From: Nostoc indistinguendum CM1-VF10
GTDB lineage: Bacteria; Cyanobacteriota; Cyanobacteriia; Cyanobacteriales; Nostocaceae
Reading direction: 5' to 3'
Assembly: GCA_019359215.1 (NCBI GenBank)
Contig: JAHHHS010000001.1
Location: 154,815 to 218,814 of the forward strand
Length of the DNA: 64,000 bases
Shown: one piece after another, positions 18,442-27,943 of the stretch
Position numbering within the stretch: position 1 is the stretch's first letter
How the letters are laid out: each line of letters starts with the position of its first letter
Made by a program: the position numbers and the translations under genes
The notes under the pieces: generated by a model
Databases searched by the model: none
Told to the model about the DNA's origin: nothing
What the model saw: only the letters and a program-made list of their open reading frames with translations

Positions 18442-20598
18442 ATGACGACACCATTTGTCAGGAGAAGTAATCAATCTGGTCAGTCAAAACAACCAGAAAG
18501 AGCCAGTTCGCTGCTGCTAGCAAGTAGACGTTTTGCTGCTTGGGCGGCTGAAATCACACTCGTGGTTACCAGTGGGTTGATTCCCTTCGGCATTGGTGTC
18601 TATGCCAATTCTAGAAGCGATTTTAATCGAGTGCCGCTTAACCCCGTGCTGGTAGTCACAGAAAGAGCGATCGCTAGACCCCTAGCTCTGCCTGTGAGCT
18701 ATGGCATCCGTAACGTGGCATGGCCGACTAATATTTTGTGGACAATCGCCCTGTTAGCGCCTGTAACGCTTTCGTGGTCGCAATTGTATCTACTGGCTAA
18801 GACTGGTAGTACAATTCCTAAACGTTGGTTTAAAGTACGGGTTGTCAACGAGCAAGGGAAACCACCTGGTTTTGGGGGAGTTGTAATTAGAGAAGGATTT
18901 GGGCGTTGGACTGTACCCATTTCTATCGCCTATTTGTTGTGGCGCTACAGCTTTGCTTTCCCGAATTTAGGATTATTCACACTTTTATCTTTGTTAATGA
19001 TTGTGGGTGAAGGGATAGGCTTACCATCACGCCGGGGGCGTCGCGCACTCCATGATCAACTCGCAGGCACTTATACAATAGATACGACTCGCCCCTTGCC
19101 ATCCTCAATTTTAGCTAACAACAGACAAGCTCAGTCTACTGGTGGTAATGATGAAGCAGAAGAATCGCAGGAGGGAGAAGAATTAGCGGCAGCCCAAACC
19201 AACCAGTCGCCTAATGTGTGGCGGCGCATACAGCAAAACCCTAACCTGACTTTGTTTGGGGTAGGGCTTACGAGCATGACTGCTGTGTTGGCAACTTTAA
19301 TCGGCACTCAAGTTTATATTCAAATTCAACAATCCCAGCGAGCAACTAAGCAAATCAACAGCCAACAGTTCCTCGAACTTGTCAAACAATTAACTCCCAA
19401 CTCTGGGGCGACTAATGAGCAACGCCAAAGCGCAATTTTAGCTATGGGTGGTCTGAATGACCCACAGTCCATTAAATTTCTGACGGATCTTTTGGTTAGC
19501 GAAACCAACCCCAGCCTCCTGGATACGATTCAACAAGCTTTGACAACTGTCGGGCCCCAAGCCATCCCGGAATTAAAAAATAAGAATCAGTTTCTGGTTA
19601 GCGAACTAGAGTCTGTGGGCAGTACTGCAACCCAAGAACGGGAATTGCGGCAAGGGCGGCTACAAAGAAACCAGCGGACAATCAATAAGATTCTCTCTGT
19701 TTATAGCGGTAAAATCGAGGGCGTTGACCTTAGTAACACCCAATTAGGTCAAAGCGGTACTCCAGGAAGTTCCTTTTTCAACTTGGTACTAGATAACCTT
19801 GATTTATCAGGAGTTAAGTTTAAATCTGCAAATCTCAACCAAGCCAGCTTTAAGGGTAGCCGGTTTCGGGGCATGGGTGAAGATGGGCGCTGGGATACCT
19901 ACGACGATGTTATGGCTGATTTAAGCCAAGCTCAGTTGCAACAAGCCAATCTTACTGATGCTAATCTCAGCCGCGTCTTGATGAACCGTACTGATTTGAG
20001 CCGCGCTACTCTCAACAGAGCTAACTTATCCAACGCGCGTCTTATTGACGCTAAACTCAACAGCACCCAACTAGTAGGAGCCGATCTGCGAAACGCAGTT
20101 TTGGAAAAAGCCAGCTTGACTGGAGCAGATTTAGGTGACGCTAAATTGAACGAAGCCAATCTGTACGCTGCTCGTTTAGGTCGCGTTACTGCTATCGGAA
20201 CGCAATTATCCTTTGCCAATTTAATTAACACTGATTGGCAAGGGGCAGATTTATCAGGAGCCTATTTGGATCGTGCGAATCTCAGCAATGCTAACTTGAG
20301 CGCCACTCGTCTAGCTGGTGCAGTTTTGCGTTCTGCCCAGATGGAAAACGTTAACTTACAAAATGCCGACCTAAGTCTTGCAGATTTACGCGGGGCGAAT
20401 GTCGCTGGAGCAGATTTTAAGGGGGCAATTCTCGCTCCTAGCAAACAAGATCCAGCAGATCAATTTGTCAAAACCCCAGATTTAGGCTCAGTATCTACCG
20501 TAGTTCAAGGAGTTGATTTTACTAAAGCCAAAAATTTAGATGCCAAGCAATTAGCGTACATTTGTACTCAAGGAGGCATTCATCCCCGTTGCCCGTAG
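18442..20598 (+). CDS. RDD-domain membrane protein fused to pentapeptide repeats
   Basis: 718-residue protein from the ATG at 18442. Order: RDD-type membrane domain (RRFAAWAAEITLVVTSGLIPF onward, about 30-220), acidic linker, a transmembrane helix (LFGVGLTSMTAVLATLIGTQVYI, about 270-290), a HEAT-like helical stretch (about 320-370), then pentapeptide repeats of A(D/N)Lxx type (about 430-690) broken once by an insertion (GEDGRWDTYDDVMADL). Pentapeptides form a right-handed beta-helix, probably for protein contacts. The function is unknown; RDD proteins are often transport-related. The C-terminus has CTQGGIHPRCP. Confidence 0.85.
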   Translation: MTTPFVRRSNQSGQSKQPERASSLLLASRRFAAWAAEITLVVTSGLIPFGIGVYANSRSDFNRVPLNPVLVVTERAIARPLALPVSYGIRNVAWPTNILWTIALLAPVTLSWSQLYLLAKTGSTIPKRWFKVRVVNEQGKPPGFGGVVIREGFGRWTVPISIAYLLWRYSFAFPNLGLFTLLSLLMIVGEGIGLPSRRGRRALHDQLAGTYTIDTTRPLPSSILANNRQAQSTGGNDEAEESQEGEELAAAQTNQSPNVWRRIQQNPNLTLFGVGLTSMTAVLATLIGTQVYIQIQQSQRATKQINSQQFLELVKQLTPNSGATNEQRQSAILAMGGLNDPQSIKFLTDLLVSETNPSLLDTIQQALTTVGPQAIPELKNKNQFLVSELESVGSTATQERELRQGRLQRNQRTINKILSVYSGKIEGVDLSNTQLGQSGTPGSSFFNLVLDNLDLSGVKFKSANLNQASFKGSRFRGMGEDGRWDTYDDVMADLSQAQLQQANLTDANLSRVLMNRTDLSRATLNRANLSNARLIDAKLNSTQLVGADLRNAVLEKASLTGADLGDAKLNEANLYAARLGRVTAIGTQLSFANLINTDWQGADLSGAYLDRANLSNANLSATRLAGAVLRSAQMENVNLQNADLSLADLRGANVAGADFKGAILAPSKQDPADQFVKTPDLGSVSTVVQGVDFTKAKNLDAKQLAYICTQGGIHPRCP

Positions 20599-20700
20599 AA
20601 TGGAGGGGGAGCAGAGGGGCAGAGGAGCAGGGGGAGAAGAACCGATGCCCAATTACTAATGACAAATGACAAATGACAAATTGGTGTGAGGAGTTTGGTT

Positions 20701-21192
20701 ATGAAATATATTCCATATTTGGTTTCAGTTTTGGGGGCTAGCTTGGTCTTGAGTCTGGGGAGTACTAAACCAGCACAAGCTCAAGTAGCTTATGGCAGTT
20801 ATATAGGTATAGGCCCTAGTGTTGGTTTTACCGATGGTATCCAACTCGGGGGAGTGATAGCTGGACGCTACAAGCTTTTGGAAGCACCACTTTCGCTCCG
20901 CGCTCAAGTGTTAATTGGTAATAATACGGCAGTTGTGCCAACGGTTTCCTACGATTTACCCCTTAACTGGCAAGCGGATGCTTATCTGGGTGCTGGGTTG
21001 GTGTTGGCTAGTGGTGGTGGCTCCTCTCCTGTGGGCGACAAAATTAGTTTTGCTTTACAACCAGGCATTGATTATGTGATCCCAAATAGCAATACAGTCC
21101 TTTTTGGCAACGCCATTATCGCTTTTGATGCCTACCGTGATAGCGGTGGTACAGCTATCTCTGTACAAGGTGGTGTTGGTTTGAGATTTTAA
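20701..21192 (+). CDS. Small secreted outer-membrane-beta-barrel-like protein
   Basis: 163 residues with a signal peptide (MKYIPYLVSVLGASLVLSLG..., cleavage after AQA). The mature part alternates polar and hydrophobic residues and is rich in Gly and aromatics (GSYIGIGPSVGF, YLGAGLVLASGG), ending in GVGLRF with a terminal Phe typical of outer-membrane barrels. I start at ATG 20701 because the signal peptide begins there; a GTG lies five codons upstream. TGACAAA heptamers precede it. Confidence 0.75.
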   Translation: MKYIPYLVSVLGASLVLSLGSTKPAQAQVAYGSYIGIGPSVGFTDGIQLGGVIAGRYKLLEAPLSLRAQVLIGNNTAVVPTVSYDLPLNWQADAYLGAGLVLASGGGSSPVGDKISFALQPGIDYVIPNSNTVLFGNAIIAFDAYRDSGGTAISVQGGVGLRF

Positions 21193-21306
21193 TGGGCTAT
21201 CCCTAAGAAGCGTTAAACTTCATTGCAAATTAAGAAGTTAGTCCAAACAACATGATAGTTTTTGGTGATGAAGAGAGACAGCACAGGATTAACACAGGAG
21301 AATACA

Positions 21307-21519
21307 GTGGCAATGGAATTAAATTTATTAACAGATGCGGGCGCAGATGAAATGAATCAAGATTTCAGTGAATATGTTGCCAACCTGCAACTTCATATGA
21401 CTCTGCAAGCTCGCAATCTTGTTCCAACCCTGAAGCAAACACTGGTAGATAGTCGCCAGCAGTTACTCCATCAAACCCAAGCCCACTTTGAAAAGCTAGT
21501 TTCTCGACAAGGGTTATAA
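21307..21519 (+). CDS. Small hypothetical helical protein
   Basis: About 70 residues (MELNLLTDAGADEMNQ...), predicted mostly alpha-helical with heptad-like LQARNLVPTLKQTL. An AGGAG site (21296-21300) is six bases before the GTG at 21307; ATG 21313 is the alternative. Function unknown. Confidence 0.6.
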   Translation: MAMELNLLTDAGADEMNQDFSEYVANLQLHMTLQARNLVPTLKQTLVDSRQQLLHQTQAHFEKLVSRQGL

Positions 21520-21746
21520 ATATATATATGCAAATTTTAATCAAAATTCAAATAAAATAAAGGCAGATGTTGGGTTAATGCCAATGGTGTTCTCACAAGG
21601 TCTGCTTTTTCTGCTTTTTTTCAGTATTGAGTTACTAAAATCACCCTTTTGGCGCAATAGTAGAGAGCAGAAACTAGTTAAAATAATTATTGCAGCAGTT
21701 CCTTTGAAGAGCAGTTACTTAAGGCTAAATAGCGGCTCGAATAAAA

Positions 21747-22985
21747 ATGACTTCATTACTTCCCAGAAACCTCAGCGTTGTTATCCGACCAGTCCAATAC
21801 CGGGATCTGGACGGGATCGAGCGCATAACTCAAGAGTCATTCGCAGCCCTTACTCCCAAGGGAGCAGGTTTTGCCATCAGCCAGATGCAAAGGCTGCGTC
21901 GCTGGTATGGATTACTCAAATTTTTGAGTTGGTTTCCTAACCCGCTACAGTATCGCCTCTGTGCCTACATAGCAGAGCAAGGGCGGTTGCTTCTAGGAAT
22001 GATTCAAGTGTCACCGTTTAACCGGACACGCAGTACATGGCGGATTGATCAAGTGCTGTTAGAGCGTGGTGTCGATAAACAAGGAGTTGGTTCGCAACTT
22101 TTGCGTCATTGCTTTGAATCGATTCTAGAAGCTCGCACTTGGTTACTGGAAGTTAATATCAACGATATAGAGGCGCTAGCACTATATCGACAAAATGGAT
22201 TCCAACGTCTGGCAGAAATGACGTACTGGGAAATTGAGCCAGAATTACTAACTGAATTGGCACAAGCAGAGCCAGACTTACCCAACCTCTTGCCAGTAAG
22301 TAATGCTGATGCCCAGTTGCTATATCAACTAGATACGGCATCTATGCCACCTTTGGTACGTCAGGTTTTTGACCGTAACACCCGCGACTTTAAAACCAGT
22401 TTGTTCGGTGCTTTAACTGATGCAGTAATGCAATGGGTGAGCAAAACAGAAGTAGTAAGTGGTTACGTATTTGAACCGCAACGCAAAGCTGCGATCGGCT
22501 ATTTTCAGGTGCAACTTGATCGGAAGGGTGAAGTTCCGCACGTCGCAACGCTGACGGTTCATCCCGCTTATACCTGGCTGTATCCAGAATTATTATCTCA
22601 GCTGGCTCGGATTACCCAAGATTTTCCCCAACAAGGATTACAATTAGCTTCCTCAGATTATCAGGCAGAGCGAGAAGAATATTTGGAACGAATTGGGGCA
22701 AAACGCATAGAACATACATTAGTTATGTCCCGCTCTGTGTGGCACAAGCTACGGGAGTCTAAATTTGTCTCCTTAGAAGGAATTCAGTGGACTGATATGC
22801 TGCAAGGTTTACAACCAGCACGTAAACCTATACCAGGTGGGATGTCATGGATACAATCAGGAAAGTTGCCATTGTCAGATAAACCACTGCAAAGCTTGTC
22901 AGAGCCGATTAACTTTTCGGGAAAAAACCCTAGCATGGAAGCATCGTCGAGCCCTGAATCAGCAGATGCACAGCAGGAGAATTAG
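21747..22985 (+). CDS. GNAT-family N-acetyltransferase
   Basis: 412 residues. The N-terminal half is a GNAT fold: LSVVIRPVQYRDLDGIERI start, acetyl-CoA loop GVDKQGVGSQLLRHC, and EVNINDIEALALYRQNGFQRLAE. The second half resembles a degenerate GNAT-like domain (IGYFQVQLDRKGEVPHVATLTVHP), followed by a polar tail. Substrate unknown. ruvX begins one base after this gene's stop. Confidence 0.85.
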   Translation: MTSLLPRNLSVVIRPVQYRDLDGIERITQESFAALTPKGAGFAISQMQRLRRWYGLLKFLSWFPNPLQYRLCAYIAEQGRLLLGMIQVSPFNRTRSTWRIDQVLLERGVDKQGVGSQLLRHCFESILEARTWLLEVNINDIEALALYRQNGFQRLAEMTYWEIEPELLTELAQAEPDLPNLLPVSNADAQLLYQLDTASMPPLVRQVFDRNTRDFKTSLFGALTDAVMQWVSKTEVVSGYVFEPQRKAAIGYFQVQLDRKGEVPHVATLTVHPAYTWLYPELLSQLARITQDFPQQGLQLASSDYQAEREEYLERIGAKRIEHTLVMSRSVWHKLRESKFVSLEGIQWTDMLQGLQPARKPIPGGMSWIQSGKLPLSDKPLQSLSEPINFSGKNPSMEASSSPESADAQQEN

Positions 22986-22986
22986 T

Positions 22987-23463
22987 GTGATATTCCAGCA
23001 GCAAGCAAAACCGTTTATTTCAGCTTTGGGACTAGATTTTGGTCGCAAGCGAATTGGAGTGGCAGGGTGCGATCGCACGGGTTTAATTGCTACGGGGATT
23101 ACCACAATTGAACGCACATCTTTTGAGCAGGATGTCGAGCAAATCCGGCAAATAGTTAATGAGCGCGAGGTGCAAATCCTAGTTATGGGCTTACCTTATT
23201 CAATGGATGGCTCATTAGGATTTCAGGCACGTCAAGTTCAGAAATTTACTACAAGACTTGCTAAAGCACTGAAACTGCCTGTGGAATATGTGGATGAGCG
23301 ATTAACTTCATTTCAAGCAGAACAACTGCTGATAGCTGAGAACCGCTCCCTGTCACGCCATAAAGGTTTGATTGACCGCAAGGCAGCCGCTTTGATTTTA
23401 CAACAATGGTTGGATGTTAAGCGTGCTAACTCCCACAGTTCAGTTGCGGCTATTGAATATTGA
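22987..23463 (+). CDS. ruvX: Holliday-junction resolvase-like RNase-H-fold protein YqgF/RuvX
   Basis: 158 residues, cytosolic. YqgF/RuvX proteins act in nucleic-acid processing (16S rRNA 5'-end maturation; Holliday-junction resolution has also been proposed). Seen: GLDFGRKRIGVAGCD, VMGLPYSMDGSLGFQARQVQKF, VEYVDERLTSFQAEQLL and DRKAAALILQQWLD, the conserved acidic positions of the family. The GTG at 22987 fits best: an AGGAGA site lies inside the end of the upstream GNAT gene, suggesting translational coupling. Confidence 0.9.
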   Translation: MIFQQQAKPFISALGLDFGRKRIGVAGCDRTGLIATGITTIERTSFEQDVEQIRQIVNEREVQILVMGLPYSMDGSLGFQARQVQKFTTRLAKALKLPVEYVDERLTSFQAEQLLIAENRSLSRHKGLIDRKAAALILQQWLDVKRANSHSSVAAIEY

Positions 23464-23605
23464 TACCTTTTAACATGATATTCTGAAAACGATTAGCCAG
23501 CAGTTGTATCTACGTATAATGCTATTTAATTGGCATAATTATGTCGTTCAATAGTTAAGCGTTTTGCAAAGTTGCTGGTATTTATTAAATTTCTACATTT
23601 CGGCT

Positions 23606-24178
23606 ATGTTTTCCTCTCCATTTCCTGAAGAAAATGATAACGCTCATGCGGGTTCCATCACTTTAACCGATGATAAAGGGCGATCGCTCGAATGTTACAT
23701 AGAGCATTCCCTCGAAGTCGATGAACAAGAATATGTTTTACTTCTTCCTGTAGACTCACCTGTAGAAATTTTTTCTTGGGAAGGTGACGGTGAGGAAGAA
23801 GAAGCAGTTCTGGTAGAAGATGACAACGTCATTGAGCAAATTTTTGCCACTGCTCAAGCTGTACTATCTGAGCAAAACTTGGTATTAAAGAATACAGCTT
23901 ATGCTCTGACTGTTGCAGGTGACTTACCGCCAGTTGAAGAATCAGAACTCTTCACCTTAGAAATCGAAGATGAAGAGGCAGATTTAGATCCAGAACAATT
24001 ACAGCTACTCGCTAGCTTCTATGATGAAGATCAGGAGTATGCAATTTATACACCCCTCGATCCTTTGTTGTTTTTTGCACGAATAGCTAAAACAGGTGAG
24101 CCTGAATTACTTTCTCCAGAGGAGTTTCGCAAAGTGCAGCCTCTGTTAGAAGAACATCTTTTTAATGAAGTGGAATAA
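23606..24178 (+). CDS. DUF3727-type cyanobacterial/plastid protein
   Basis: 190-residue acidic protein: a DUF1292-like front (GSITLTDDKGRSLECYIEHSLEVDEQEYVLLLP) then a DUF3727-like region (YDEDQEYAIYTPLDPLLFFARI). Conserved in cyanobacteria and plants, molecular role unknown. ATG 23606 starts the conserved part. A perfect terminator hairpin follows. Confidence 0.8.
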   Translation: MFSSPFPEENDNAHAGSITLTDDKGRSLECYIEHSLEVDEQEYVLLLPVDSPVEIFSWEGDGEEEEAVLVEDDNVIEQIFATAQAVLSEQNLVLKNTAYALTVAGDLPPVEESELFTLEIEDEEADLDPEQLQLLASFYDEDQEYAIYTPLDPLLFFARIAKTGEPELLSPEEFRKVQPLLEEHLFNEVE

Positions 24179-24182
24179 GATT

Positions 24183-24220
24183 AAAAATTCAAAATGTAAC
24201 ATTTCCATTTTGAATTTTTT
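24183..24220 (+). terminator. Factor-independent terminator
   Basis: AAAAATTCAAAATG (24183-24196) pairs perfectly with CATTTTGAATTTTT (24206-24219) around a 9-base loop and runs into T residues, four bases after the DUF3727 stop. The stem is AT-rich, so efficiency is uncertain. Confidence 0.65.
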
Positions 24221-24455
24221 AATTGAAAATTTTCATTGTAATCAAAATTTAGCTAAACCTTCTACCATGTCCCATTCAATGTGGAAGCCATGAAACATTG
24301 ACATTAAATTGGGAGAATTAGTGTTGTTTAAGATTCTGGAAAAAGCATTTTGATCGTGATTTTCAATTCAATTATCCGTCTTGAAAAGTTTGCCACGGAG
24401 GGAAACCCTCCTTACAACTTTCCGCAAAATCCAAAATTGGTATGAGGTGCTGAAA

Positions 24456-25082
24456 ATGGCTTATAGTGACTTTACATTAAGTAAATTTAAAAAGTCATTC
24501 AGCATCCACATTGATGAAGAAACTGATTTATGTGCCCACATAGAACCTTTACAGCCAAGCGAGAAACTCATAAATTCTTTAGAAGAAACGGCAGAACTGG
24601 CTTTAGCAATTAATACTGAAAAAGCTCGTTCAGAAATGATTATCACTCCGATTTTGTTGGAGGTAAGACGCAGGGCTAATTATCCAATTAGTTTATTTTC
24701 AGGGACAGATTTTAATGTAGATGCCGAAAAAGGTCTAAATGGCTATTGTGATTTTATCATCAGCCGTGCTAAAGAGCAATTAACAATTAATGTGCCTGTG
24801 GTGGTTATTATTGAAGCTAAAAATGAAAATATTAAGGGTGGATTAGGTCAATGTGCGGCGACAATGTTGGCAGCACAATTATTTAATCAGCAAGAAGGAA
24901 ACGAAATTAGGAAAATTTATGGCGCGGTAACAACGGGGGATATTTGGAAGTTTTTGAAGCTAGAAGAAAATGATATATTTATTGATTTAAATAATTATTA
25001 CATTAAAGAGATCGATAAAATTTTAGGGATTTTATCTCAAAATGTTCAGGGAGATATTCTAGGATGGAGTTCGACTAACTAA
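24456..25082 (+). CDS. PD-(D/E)xK-nuclease-like protein of unknown function
   Basis: 208 residues from ATG 24456. It holds a pattern suggestive of a PD-(D/E)xK nuclease fold: acidic NGYCDFIISRAKEQ, then a hydrophobic strand ending in VVVIIEAKNENI (E-x-K). Preceding helices (SEMIITPILLEVRRRAN) fit the same fold. No methylase or specificity subunit is adjacent. It may be a stand-alone nuclease-like protein of the type common in cyanobacterial genomes. Confidence 0.7.
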   Translation: MAYSDFTLSKFKKSFSIHIDEETDLCAHIEPLQPSEKLINSLEETAELALAINTEKARSEMIITPILLEVRRRANYPISLFSGTDFNVDAEKGLNGYCDFIISRAKEQLTINVPVVVIIEAKNENIKGGLGQCAATMLAAQLFNQQEGNEIRKIYGAVTTGDIWKFLKLEENDIFIDLNNYYIKEIDKILGILSQNVQGDILGWSSTN

Positions 25083-25136
25083 ACTATATTGGGTTATGCT
25101 CATTTGTCTAGAGCTATTTAAATTTAACTGTTGACT

Positions 25137-25676
25137 ATGGCCTGGAACAACCTTTTACAGCCTGACTTGATTTTAGAAGGTTCAGTGTTGAACCTAACAC
25201 CAGATATTATCCAAAAATACGGGCTTAAGGGGCTGGTATTGGATGTAGATGAAACCTTAGTACCCTTTAAAGTAGGGCTGGCTTCCCCAGAACTACAAGA
25301 TTGGGTGGAGCAAATTCGCACCTGTACTGCATTGTGTTTGGTGAGTAACAATCTGAGTGAAGCGCGAATTGGTGGAATTGCGCGATCGCTTAATCTACCT
25401 TACTACTTAGGTGCAGCCAAGCCCTCTCGACGCAAAATTAGGGCAGCACTGAGGGGAATGGATCTACCAGTTCATCAAGTGGGGATGGTAGGCGATCGCT
25501 TATTTACTGATGTCATAGCAGGTAATCGCTTGGGGATGTTTACGATTCTAGTTGAACCGATTGTCCATGCAGACGCAGCCCTGCGTTCTCATCCTGTTCG
25601 CAACTTTGAAGTTTGGATATCTGAAATACTTGGAGCTTCTATTACCCCCAAGAAAAGCAAGATTCACAAACGCTAA
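25137..25676 (+). CDS. YqeG-family HAD-type phosphatase
   Basis: 179-residue HAD IIIA phosphatase resembling YqeG/GEP4 phosphatidylglycerophosphate phosphatases, which make phosphatidylglycerol, a lipid needed by photosystems. Motifs: I, VLDVDETLVPF (DxDxT); II, LVSNNLSEARI; III, AAKPSRRKIRAAL; IV, GMVGDRLFTDVIAGNRLGM. ATG 25137 is chosen over the TTG at 25131. A terminator follows. Confidence 0.88.
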   Translation: MAWNNLLQPDLILEGSVLNLTPDIIQKYGLKGLVLDVDETLVPFKVGLASPELQDWVEQIRTCTALCLVSNNLSEARIGGIARSLNLPYYLGAAKPSRRKIRAALRGMDLPVHQVGMVGDRLFTDVIAGNRLGMFTILVEPIVHADAALRSHPVRNFEVWISEILGASITPKKSKIHKR

Positions 25677-25810
25677 AAAATCATCAGGAAAGTAAATCTA
25701 AAAAAATGGTTAAGGAATCTTACTGGAATCCAAAAATCGGGGATCATAAGTATTAATAACATGGGGTCAGCCAAAAAAGACCCTACAGCATACAAAATAA
25801 ATATAAACCC

Positions 25811-25862
25811 GTAAAGCGTCAGCCTTCACTATAGAGGGATTGGCGCTTTACAATTTCTTTAG
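25811..25862 (+). terminator. Factor-independent terminator before proB
   Basis: GTAAAGCGTCA pairs with TGGCGCTTTAC (25841-25851, one G-U), followed by a T-rich stretch. It separates the YqeG-type gene from proB. Confidence 0.75.
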
Positions 25863-25956
25863 TCATTAGTCCTTTGTCCTTTGTCATTCGTCAGTTACTA
25901 ATGACCAATGACTAATGACCAATAACTAATGACTAATGACCACTGACTAATGATCA
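25861..25956. repeat. Heptanucleotide array (AATGACC/AATGACT)n upstream of proB
   Basis: About a dozen imperfect heptamers in two orientations: TAGTCATTAGTCCTTTGTC, then AATGACCAATGACTAATGAC. The array runs up to the proB start codon, so the promoter or ribosome site must lie within it or proB expression is unusual. Confidence 0.8.
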
Positions 25957-27066
25957 ATGACTAAAACAATTGTTGTCAAAATCGGCACTTCTAGCCTAAC
26001 CCAACCAGAAACGGGACAATTAGCACTTTCTACCATCGCTACCTTGGCGGAAACACTCTGTTATTTAAGACGGCAGGGACACCGGGTGATTTTGGTTTCT
26101 TCTGGGGCTGTGGGAGTGGGTTGTGCGCGGTTAGGCTTAACTGAACGTCCCAAAGCGATCGCACTAAAACAGGCTGTAGCAGCAGTTGGACAAGGCAGGT
26201 TAATTCGGATATACGATGATTTATTTACTACCCTGCAACAGGCGATCGCTCAAGTATTACTGACTCGCAGCGACTTGGTACAGCGCAGCCGCTATCTCAA
26301 CGCCTACAACACTTTTCAGGAACTATTAGGGCTGGGAGTTATCCCTATAGTTAATGAAAATGATACCGTAGCCATAGACGAACTAAAATTTGGTGATAAT
26401 GACACCCTTTCGGCATTGGTTGCCAGCCTAGTAGAAGCAGATTGGCTATTTTTGCTTACCGATGTTGATAGGCTATACTCAGCCGATCCGCGTTCCGTAC
26501 CAGATGCGCGGCCGATCGCTTTAGTGAGTAGTATTAAGGAATTAGCTCAATTACAAATACAAACAGGTTCCCAAGGTTCTCAGTGGGGCACTGGCGGTAT
26601 GGTGACAAAAATTTCGGCTGCGAGGATTGCGATCGCTGCTGGAGTTCGTACCGTAATTACCCAAGGGCGATTTCCCCAGAATATAGAAAAAATTATCCAA
26701 GGTGAACTGATTGGGACGCATTTTGAACCGCAACCTGAACCAACTTCGGCGCGTAAACGTTGGATAGCTTACGGACTTTTACCTGTGGGTAAATTGTATT
26801 TAGATGAAGGTGCGATCGCGGCAATTTCTCTAGGGGGAAAATCGTTATTAGCAGCTGGAATTAAGCTAGTAGAAGGAGAGTTTCGCACACAGGATGCAGT
26901 GCAATTGTGTGACATCAACGGTAACGAAATTGCTAGAGGACTTGTGAATTACAACAGCGATGAATTGCAAAAGATTCGCGGCTGTCATTCGCGGGAAATT
27001 TCCGCAATTTTAGGCTATGCGGGTGTGGAAACCGTGATTCACCGGGATAATTTGGTTTTGATTTAG
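25957..27066 (+). CDS. proB: Glutamate 5-kinase
   Basis: First enzyme of proline synthesis: phosphorylates glutamate with ATP. 369 residues: amino-acid-kinase domain ([83 protein letters not shown]) and a C-terminal PUA domain (about 275-355). Length is normal. The start ATG directly abuts a heptanucleotide array. Confidence 0.95.
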   Translation: MTKTIVVKIGTSSLTQPETGQLALSTIATLAETLCYLRRQGHRVILVSSGAVGVGCARLGLTERPKAIALKQAVAAVGQGRLIRIYDDLFTTLQQAIAQVLLTRSDLVQRSRYLNAYNTFQELLGLGVIPIVNENDTVAIDELKFGDNDTLSALVASLVEADWLFLLTDVDRLYSADPRSVPDARPIALVSSIKELAQLQIQTGSQGSQWGTGGMVTKISAARIAIAAGVRTVITQGRFPQNIEKIIQGELIGTHFEPQPEPTSARKRWIAYGLLPVGKLYLDEGAIAAISLGGKSLLAAGIKLVEGEFRTQDAVQLCDINGNEIARGLVNYNSDELQKIRGCHSREISAILGYAGVETVIHRDNLVLI

Positions 27067-27118
27067 GATGGAAATAAGATAAATTTCGTGAGTACTAACT
27101 GCGAGAGTAAAAAATATT

Positions 27119-27706
27119 ATGACTCAAACGTTAGAAAATGCTGTTAACTTCCCAGAAGAACAACACTTCTTCAAACATGGATTAAGTTGGGAACAGTTTA
27201 AAACGATTCAAGCTAGCTTTGAAAATGTACCGGGAGTGCGGTTGTTTTATTGTGAGGGTATCTTAGAAATTGTGAGTATTGGCAAGCCTCATGAGGCAAT
27301 TAAGTGTTTAACTGGTTTGCTCTTGGGGCAGTATTTCTTGGAACAGGGCATTGAATTTTTTCCCAGTGGGAGTTTTAGCCAGGTTATTCCTGAGATAGTA
27401 GAATATCAAGCAGATTTATCTTATTGCTTTGGAATGGACAAACCTGTACCAGACTTGTGCATTGAAGTAGTGATTACTAGCGGTAGTCCCATAAAGTTAC
27501 AGAAGTACAAATTAATGGGAGTCCCAGAAGTTTGGTTTTGGGAAGATGGCACGATTGAAGTTTACTGCTTACGAGAGCAAGAATATGAGAAAGTTGTTAC
27601 AAGTGAGCTATTACCAGAATTAGATTTATCCCTGCTCAATCGTTGTATTTTGTTGTCGTCTCCCTTGGAAGCGCTTAGAGAGTTTCGCCAGGGTATTCAG
27701 CAGTAA
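27119..27706 (+). CDS. Uma2-family (DUF820) putative endonuclease
   Basis: 195-residue PD-(D/E)xK-like protein of the Uma2 family, expanded in cyanobacteria. Seen: LSWEQFKTIQASF, PHEAIKCLTGLLLGQYF, QADLSYCFG, PDLCIEVVITSGSPIKLQKYKLMGVPEVWFWEDGTIEVY. The catalytic Asp, Glu and Lys positions (PDLCIEV...KLQKY) appear kept, with I-T-S instead of the usual V-S-P/T-S run. Biological role unknown. Confidence 0.85.
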   Translation: MTQTLENAVNFPEEQHFFKHGLSWEQFKTIQASFENVPGVRLFYCEGILEIVSIGKPHEAIKCLTGLLLGQYFLEQGIEFFPSGSFSQVIPEIVEYQADLSYCFGMDKPVPDLCIEVVITSGSPIKLQKYKLMGVPEVWFWEDGTIEVYCLREQEYEKVVTSELLPELDLSLLNRCILLSSPLEALREFRQGIQQ

Positions 27707-27943
27707 TAGTCAGCTGAAATGATTAATTATTCTTCAATTTCACCACATTCTTAACTAGTTTTTTACAGACGAGCTTGTTTGATGAAGACTCCATAAACTA
27801 TCCTTCGTGTACGAAGGAAACGAAAAAGGTAATTCGTTACTGCAAATTTCTTACTATGTGTCTTATTTACAAGAGCTTAATCTGATAGCTTTTAGTTAAA
27901 AATCTAATAATTAACTTAAAAAACACAAGAAAGTGATCGCCTT

